A stretch of DNA of 36,344 bases from Chromatiales bacterium (GTDB lineage: Bacteria > Pseudomonadota > Gammaproteobacteria > Chromatiales > Chromatiaceae): NCBI GenBank assembly GCA_030145425.1, contig JAQYVO010000248.1, forward strand, positions 1 to 36,344, given 5' to 3'. The notes under the pieces were generated by a model. The model worked only from the letters and a program-made list of their open reading frames with translations, ran no database searches and was not told the origin of the DNA. Shown one piece after another: positions 30,870 through 36,344 of the stretch. The translations under genes and the position numbers were made by a program. The first letter of the stretch is position 1. Each line of letters begins with the position of its first letter.

Positions 30870-32024
30870 ATGGGAACCAAACTTCGAGCATCATTGCTGT
30901 CAGCGGCTGTCGCCATGAGCGCAGCATTGCCTTTTGAGGGGCAGTCGCAAGTCAACGGAAACAACTATTTCACCGTGAAGCAGGCAAAAGGTGCCCCCAC
31001 GGTGTCCCTGGGTGGTACGGTGATCCCCTACAAGGAGGTGACGCTGGCTGCCCAGTTGCCGGGGCGCGTGAAGTTCCTTGCGGGTATCGAAGGCGATGCA
31101 TTCGAGAAGGGGTCCGTCCTGGTATCGCTGGATGATTCCGAACTGCTGGCGAAGCGGAATTCTGCACTGGCGCAATGGGCCAATGCGGAGTCACAGCTGC
31201 GTGCCGCGGGTGTCAGGTACAGCCGGGAGCTTTGGTCTCCCCAGTCAGAGTCCACGCCTGGCGGGATGGGAATGCCCAACCTGTTCGACCAGATGTTTAC
31301 AGAACCCATGGAGAGCTTCTCGGGAACCCGGCGCCGGGGTGTGGAGCGTCGTGCCGACCTCTACAGCTCAGGTGTCAAGATCACCCAGGCTCAGAATTCC
31401 CTGGTGGCCGCGCGATCCCAGATTCAGGCCATCGATGCCAAGATGCGCGATGCCAGGAGCCTCGCCCCCTTCAACGGGGTGATCATGAAGAAGTTTGTCG
31501 AGGTGGGGGATACCATGCAACCGGGGCAGCCGCTGCTGGTTTTCGCCGACGTCGAGTTTCTCCAGGTGCTGGTGGACGTGCCTGCCAGACTGCGGCCCGG
31601 GATCAACGAGGGCATGATGCTGCAGACCCAGCTGGATGTGGGCAACCAGATAGTCCCGGTGCGTGTGGCCCAGATCTTTCCGATGGCGGATGCCCAGCGC
31701 CATACCGTGAAGGTGAAGTTCGATCTGCCCCAGGGGGTTTCGGCGCCCGGTATGTATGCCAAGGTGCTGGTACCCGATTTCACCGCGCCTGCCCGCAATT
31801 ATCCTGTGATTCCCGTCAGCGCGCTGCGTTACAACGGCAGTCTGCCCGGGGTCTATGTATTGGGGCCGGAAGGCGCCCCGGAGCTGCGTTTGATCCGCGT
31901 GGGTGAAAGCCTTCAAGGCGACTATGTCAGTGTACTGTCCGGCTTGAGCGCGGGTGAGCGAGTCGTGAGCAACCCTGGTGTTGGCGTCGCGGCGGGCTGG
32001 ACAGGTTCAGGTGAAGAGCGCTGA
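30870..32024 (+). CDS. RND efflux periplasmic adaptor (membrane fusion protein, HlyD/AcrA type)
   Basis: The 384-residue protein has a signal peptide (MGTKLRASLLSAAVAMSAALP) and no lipobox Cys, so it is a soluble adaptor. Domains follow the usual order: barrel-sandwich half (GGTVIPYKEVTLAAQLPGRV), alpha-hairpin (about 90-190), second half (APFNGVIMKKFVEVGDTMQP) and beta-barrel plus membrane-proximal region. An extra stretch with Gly/Met/Pro (TPGGMGMPNLFDQMF) sits inside the hairpin, an unusual insertion. It pairs with the RND gene 93 bases downstream. No outer membrane factor is in the window. Confidence 0.88.
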   Translation: MGTKLRASLLSAAVAMSAALPFEGQSQVNGNNYFTVKQAKGAPTVSLGGTVIPYKEVTLAAQLPGRVKFLAGIEGDAFEKGSVLVSLDDSELLAKRNSALAQWANAESQLRAAGVRYSRELWSPQSESTPGGMGMPNLFDQMFTEPMESFSGTRRRGVERRADLYSSGVKITQAQNSLVAARSQIQAIDAKMRDARSLAPFNGVIMKKFVEVGDTMQPGQPLLVFADVEFLQVLVDVPARLRPGINEGMMLQTQLDVGNQIVPVRVAQIFPMADAQRHTVKVKFDLPQGVSAPGMYAKVLVPDFTAPARNYPVIPVSALRYNGSLPGVYVLGPEGAPELRLIRVGESLQGDYVSVLSGLSAGERVVSNPGVGVAAGWTGSGEER

Positions 32025-32117
32025 CTGGGCGGTCCGCAAGTTTCTTGATCCGGTGGGCGTGGCCAGCTTCGGACGGCCGGGCACTCCTAAAACAATTTCC
32101 AGAATTCGGCTAGCATA

Positions 32118-35100
32118 ATGAGCCAGGAAGCCCAGAACTACGGCGGCCCGGCAGGGACGGATCCAGGCTCGGATTCGCATCTGGGCCTGGCCGGTCGCAC
32201 TACCCGCTTTTTCATCAACTCCCCCCTATCCCCCCTGCTGTTTATCTCCATGATGATGATGGGTCTGCTCGGCCTGGTGATGACGCCAAGGCAGGAGGAT
32301 CCCCAGATCTCGGTACCCATGGTGGATATATTCGTCCAGTACACCGGTGCCTCGGCGGACCAGGTGGCGAATCTCGCCATCGAGCCCCTGGAACGCATCA
32401 TGAGCGAAATTCCGGGTGTCAAGCACGTCTACTCCGCCGCTCAGCGCGGCATGGGTATGGTAACCATAGAGTTTGACGTCGGCGAGGAGATGGGGGCCTC
32501 GCTGGTAAAGGTCAACGACAAGATCGCCACCAACATGGACAAGATACCCCCCGGGGTATCGCCGCCTTTGGTGAAGTCCAAGGGTATTGACGACGTTCCG
32601 GTGGTCAACATCACCCTCTGGTCCAAGGACATGGACGGCAACGGCATGCCGGATGTGGACGACGGGCAGTTGCGCATGCTGGCCCAGGACGTGCTCCAGA
32701 GCATCAAGGAAATTCCCAACACGGGCAACGGGTTCGTCGTTGGGGGGCGTGCCGAACAGGTGGCCGTGGAGGTCTTTCCGGAACGACTCTCCGGCTATGG
32801 GATCAGTCTCGATCAGGTGGCAGCGACCATTCGCACCGCCAACAGCGAGCAGCAGGCGGGGGGCGTGGAGTCCGGCAACACCCATTTTACCGTCACTACC
32901 GGATCCTTCCTGAAGACTACTGAGGATATCAGCAGGCTCGTGGTCGGCACCCACAACAATATACCGGTCTACCTGCATGACGTCGCCCGGGTTATGCAGG
33001 GTCCCGAGGACGCCGTCCAGATGGTCTCTTATTACACGGGGCCGGCCGGTGACCATGCCCAGCAGACCTCCGGGGCGTCGGCGGTGACCATCGCCATTGC
33101 CAAGAAACCGGGCGTGAACGGCGTCACCGTGTCGAAAAACGTGATCCAGCGGGTCAATGACATCAAGGGGACGCGGATTCCCGCTAATGTCGAAGTCAAT
33201 ATCACCCGCGATTATGGTGAGACGGCCAACGACAAGGTCAACGAACTCATATTCAAGCTGTTCATGGCCACCGGCTTCGTCTTCCTGCTGGTACTGGCGG
33301 CATTCAGGGCATTGCGTCCCGCCATCGTGGTGGTGCTGGTGATCCCGGTAGTGCTGCTGATGACCATCTTTTATGCCTGGGTGACCGGCTATACCATCGA
33401 CCGGGTCAGCCTGTTTGCCCTGATCTTCTCTATCGGTATTCTGGTCGACGATGCCATCGTGGTGGTGGAAAACATCTACCGCCGCTGGTTGGAGGAGGGC
33501 AAGACGGACGAGGCGACCGCCGTGGACGCGGTGGCGGAGGTGGGCAACCCCACTATCCTGGCCACCTTCACAGTGATCGCGGCCCTGCTGCCCATGGGTT
33601 TCGTCAGCGGCATGATGGGGCCTTACATGGAGCCGATCCCGGCCTTGGGCTCGGCTGCCATGCTGATCTCCCTGTTCGCGGCCTTCGTGTTCACCCCCTG
33701 GCTGACCATTTCCAAATGGCTCAGACCCACCATGTCCTACCTGGAAGTGGCGGAGCGGCGCGAGCACCGGGAGGGTGAGTGGCTCGAGGGGTTCTACCGC
33801 AGGCTGCTGACCCCGCTCATCGAATATCCCCGGAAGCGCTATCTGTTCCGTATCGTGCTCTGGGGCACATTCGCTTTCGCTTGTTCCATGTTTTACACCA
33901 AGTGGGTGGTGGTTAAGATGCTGCCGCTAGACAACAAGCCTGAGTTCTCAGTGGTGCTGGACATGCCCGAGGGGACTGCGCTGCCGGTTACTGCGAACCT
34001 TGCCCACCGCATGGCGGAGACAGTCCGGAAGATGGAAGAGGTCACGGCGGTCCAGGCCTATGTGGGCACAGCCCGACCGTTTGATTTCAATGGCATGGTT
34101 CGCCACTACTACCTGCGGAAAGATCCCTGGCAGGGCGAGCTCCAGGTGCAACTGCTGCACAAGTCCAAACGCGACCGCACCAGTCACGAGATCGCGGTGT
34201 TTGCACGAGGGCAACTGACGGAGCTGGTTAAAGGAACAGGTGGCCGGATATCCGTAGTGGAAATGCCTCCAGGGCCCCCGGTGCTCCAGTCCGTGGTGGC
34301 TGAGGTGCATGGGCCTTCCGCGCAGATCAGGCGCCAGGTAACACGGGATCTCATGGAGATCTTCAGCCAGACGGAAAGCCTTCTCGACATCGACAATTAC
34401 ATGCGTGAACCTTACGCGTACTGGCGGTTTCACGTTGATACCGAGAAGGCGGTGCGCCGCGGCATCTCCGTTGACACCATCAACCGCAATCTCTCCATGG
34501 CGCTGGGGGGCATGGTACTGGGCGACGTCAAGCAGCGGGCAGGGCATGAGCCGGTCAATATCGTGATTCAGGTACCCCTGGCCGAGCGGTCGCAAGTGTC
34601 CAAGCTGGGCGATCTGCCGATCCATTCGGATACCGGAGTGATACTGCCCCTGCGCGAGCTCGGAAGCTTCGAACAGGTGCCCGAAGAGCCGATCATCTAT
34701 CACAAGGATCTGAGGGCCGTGGAGTACGTCGTGGCCGAGGTGGGCGGTGAACTGGCCGCTCCGGTATACGGCATGTTCCAGGTGCAGGATATCCTGGACC
34801 GCGACTATACGGCCCCTGACGGGGTAAAGCTGGAGGGATGGTGGTTTGGCCCGCCGCCGAACGATACGGTTTCCAGTTTCGAATGGACCGGCGAGTGGAC
34901 GGTCACCTACGAGACCTTCCGCGATATGGGCGGTGCCTTCATGATCGCCCTGGTGCTGATTTATATCCTGGTTGTCTGGGAATTCGGGAACTTTCGCATA
35001 CCGGCCCTGATCATGGCTCCGATTCCTCTGACGCTCCTCGGGATTATTCCCATGCACGCCATCATGGGGGCCGAGTTCACCGCCACTTCCATGATCGGCT

Positions 35101-36254
35101 GGATCGCGCTGGCGGGAATTATCGTGCGCAATTCGATCCTGCTGGTGGACTATTCCGTGCACGAGGTGCGGCGCGGCACGCCCGTGGCAGAAGCGGTTAT
35201 CAGGGCCTGCAAGACCAGGACCCGGCCCATTATGATCACTGCCCTGGCCCTGGTTGCCGGGTCCAGTGTGATTTTTACCGATCCGATTTTCCAGGGAATG
35301 GCAATCTCTCTCGCCTCCGGCGTGATGGTTTCCACCATCCTGACCTTGATCGTGATTCCACTCGGCTGTATCAAGGCGAGCGAGTCACTCTGTGAGGTGG
35401 CGGCTGCGGGCTTTATTCCCACGGAGGCGGTTCCGACTATGCCGGAACAACCGGCTGTTCCGGCCGCCGGGGGGGCACCACAGGCTTACAAGACGCCACT
35501 GTGGCTCACGATATGGAGCAAGCTCGTCGGCGCTCTGATGATTGTCTTCTACCTGGTGCGGGGTGTTTTCCTGCTGCTGAGACAGTTGTTGAAGCGCAAA
35601 AAAAGCGCACCTCCGTCCCCGCCACCACCTCCCGCGAGTACCACCGAACCTCCTGTATCTCCGGCAACCGGCGGTGCAGCTCCGGCGACGGGCGGAACGC
35701 CCACACCTGCTCCTGTTGCGAATCAGGCCGTCGCTCAGGCCGCGACGGGCAGTGAGGCTGAGGCAGCGGTGCCTCCCGCAGCGAGGACCGCTAAGGCAAA
35801 AACATCACCAAAGGTTTCTCAGACACAGGCATCGGGCGCGGGCGCTGCCCAAGACGGCGTATTGGAAGAGGACCAGGCCGCCGTATCATCCGGGCGCAAG
35901 GCCAGGGCACAGACGCAAAGCGGGAAAAAGACTGCTACCGTCGCGAAGGCGGCATCTGTCGCCAAGAAAAAACGGGTTGCCGGAAAAAAGGCCGTTTCGA
36001 AAAAGGCGGCACCCAAGTCGAGCGTTGCGGTCCAGGCAGGAAAAAAGGCAGCGGCAGCCCGGTCGGAGTCCGAAGAGGCGGTGACTCCGCAGCCGGAGCC
36101 TGCCCCGGCTCCACCGCAGGCTGATGCCACGGAGAGTCGGCAACCCAAGTCACCCGAGTCTGACCAGACTCCACCCAAGCCCAGGCGTTCGGGGAAGGGC
36201 GGGCGCAGGGGCATCAGACTCAAGAATGTGGGCGGCGATGGTGGCATGGAGTGA
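32118..36254 (+). CDS. RND-family efflux pump with long basic Ala/Pro/Lys-rich C-terminal tail
   Basis: The first ~1080 residues are a complete RND transporter: first helix LLFISMMMMGLLGLVM, a periplasmic porter domain, helix IV with the proton-relay pair in VDDAIVVVENIYRR (about residues 443-444), a second porter domain and helices VII-XII ending LTLIVIPLGCIKA. Typical pumps end here at 1020-1060 residues. This one continues another ~290 residues: a hydrophobic stretch (about 1133-1154, VGALMIVFYLVRGVFLLL), then RQLLKRKK, a Pro/Ala/Thr-rich segment, then a Lys/Ala-rich region with repeated KKA/KKAAPK motifs like histone H1-like bacterial proteins, and a final KGGRRG. Substrate unknown. The tail is continuous with the pump frame with no stop or frameshift. 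Confidence 0.88.
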   Translation: MSQEAQNYGGPAGTDPGSDSHLGLAGRTTRFFINSPLSPLLFISMMMMGLLGLVMTPRQEDPQISVPMVDIFVQYTGASADQVANLAIEPLERIMSEIPGVKHVYSAAQRGMGMVTIEFDVGEEMGASLVKVNDKIATNMDKIPPGVSPPLVKSKGIDDVPVVNITLWSKDMDGNGMPDVDDGQLRMLAQDVLQSIKEIPNTGNGFVVGGRAEQVAVEVFPERLSGYGISLDQVAATIRTANSEQQAGGVESGNTHFTVTTGSFLKTTEDISRLVVGTHNNIPVYLHDVARVMQGPEDAVQMVSYYTGPAGDHAQQTSGASAVTIAIAKKPGVNGVTVSKNVIQRVNDIKGTRIPANVEVNITRDYGETANDKVNELIFKLFMATGFVFLLVLAAFRALRPAIVVVLVIPVVLLMTIFYAWVTGYTIDRVSLFALIFSIGILVDDAIVVVENIYRRWLEEGKTDEATAVDAVAEVGNPTILATFTVIAALLPMGFVSGMMGPYMEPIPALGSAAMLISLFAAFVFTPWLTISKWLRPTMSYLEVAERREHREGEWLEGFYRRLLTPLIEYPRKRYLFRIVLWGTFAFACSMFYTKWVVVKMLPLDNKPEFSVVLDMPEGTALPVTANLAHRMAETVRKMEEVTAVQAYVGTARPFDFNGMVRHYYLRKDPWQGELQVQLLHKSKRDRTSHEIAVFARGQLTELVKGTGGRISVVEMPPGPPVLQSVVAEVHGPSAQIRRQVTRDLMEIFSQTESLLDIDNYMREPYAYWRFHVDTEKAVRRGISVDTINRNLSMALGGMVLGDVKQRAGHEPVNIVIQVPLAERSQVSKLGDLPIHSDTGVILPLRELGSFEQVPEEPIIYHKDLRAVEYVVAEVGGELAAPVYGMFQVQDILDRDYTAPDGVKLEGWWFGPPPNDTVSSFEWTGEWTVTYETFRDMGGAFMIALVLIYILVVWEFGNFRIPALIMAPIPLTLLGIIPMHAIMGAEFTATSMIGWIALAGIIVRNSILLVDYSVHEVRRGTPVAEAVIRACKTRTRPIMITALALVAGSSVIFTDPIFQGMAISLASGVMVSTILTLIVIPLGCIKASESLCEVAAAGFIPTEAVPTMPEQPAVPAAGGAPQAYKTPLWLTIWSKLVGALMIVFYLVRGVFLLLRQLLKRKKSAPPSPPPPPASTTEPPVSPATGGAAPATGGTPTPAPVANQAVAQAATGSEAEAAVPPAARTAKAKTSPKVSQTQASGAGAAQDGVLEEDQAAVSSGRKARAQTQSGKKTATVAKAASVAKKKRVAGKKAVSKKAAPKSSVAVQAGKKAAAARSESEEAVTPQPEPAPAPPQADATESRQPKSPESDQTPPKPRRSGKGGRRGIRLKNVGGDGGME

Positions 36255-36344
36255 GCGGGTATCGGTAGCGACCAGGAGGCAGATCCCCCCTATGCGCGGG
36301 GTGCGCCTGGCGGCCAGTGGCCGGAAAGCCATATCGGACCGGCC
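36255..36344. other. Window end without a recognised gene
   Basis: The 90 bases after the RND stop contain no frame with support on either strand and no terminator with a U-run. Confidence 0.4.

Noticed and set aside
32226-33767. Long minus-strand open frame of 513 codons antisense to the RND pump gene
   Set aside because: It is a shadow of the pump coding strand, rich in His/Asp/Gly, with no family signature or ribosome site.

Overview
The window looks like a chromosomal segment of a facultatively denitrifying gammaproteobacterium, in the range of the sulfur-oxidising Chromatiales/Sedimenticola-like lineages. That placement is an inference from gene content (cytochrome cd1 nitrite reductase with a complete d1-heme gene set, heme A synthesis, DNR-type regulator, octaheme HAO-like cytochrome, NadA, type 1 IPP isomerase), from moderately high GC and from the style of the proteins. 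No rRNA or other phylogenetic marker is present.

Layout. (1) 1-7150: a heme-copper module. A minus-strand operon carries a 55-residue one-helix membrane protein, a CuA subunit II and a B-family-like catalytic subunit I that lacks the active-site tyrosine (candidate NorSY/sNOR-type NO reductase), followed by ctaB. Nearby are ctaA (heme A), idi (isoprenoid for the farnesyl tail), a SCO/SenC protein and a PCuAC copper chaperone for CuA/CuB assembly. (2) 7360-9700: small accessory genes, namely a lipoprotein, a pilin-like protein, a three-heme cytochrome with a c'-like motif and a secreted nuclease. (3) 9960-20920: one long minus-strand nir locus in the order nirS, a giant NapC/NirT fusion, nirC, nirF, nirD, nirL, nirG, nirH, nirJ, nirN. 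(4) 21240-27310: an NO/hydroxylamine response block with a membrane hemerythrin, an octaheme HAO-like cytochrome, and a plus-strand set hemerythrin, DUF2249, 12-helix membrane protein and DNR-type regulator. (5) 27350-30000: nadA and a dynamin-like GTPase. (6) 30390-36254: an SCP2-domain protein, an RND adaptor and an RND pump with a very unusual ~290-residue basic, alanine/proline-rich tail.

How it fits together. NirS would make NO from nitrite, the heme-copper enzyme would remove it, and the hemerythrins, the three-heme cytochrome and the octaheme protein are plausible NO/NH2OH handling partners. The regulator at 26591 has the E-xx-SR recognition helix expected to read TTGATnnnnATCAA. Six such boxes lie upstream of the NorSY-like genes, nirS, both hemerythrin genes and probably the HAO gene. 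In three cases a good -10 hexamer sits about 31-33 bases from the box centre, as in class II FNR/DNR promoters.

Non-coding features include two clear intrinsic terminators (after nirS and after the HAO gene), a very stable hairpin after the catalytic subunit gene, and two families of short palindromic repeats. One of these repeat families sits in a diverged ~200-bp tandem duplication at 22109-22558. No tRNA, rRNA, CRISPR array, insertion sequence or prophage gene was recognised.
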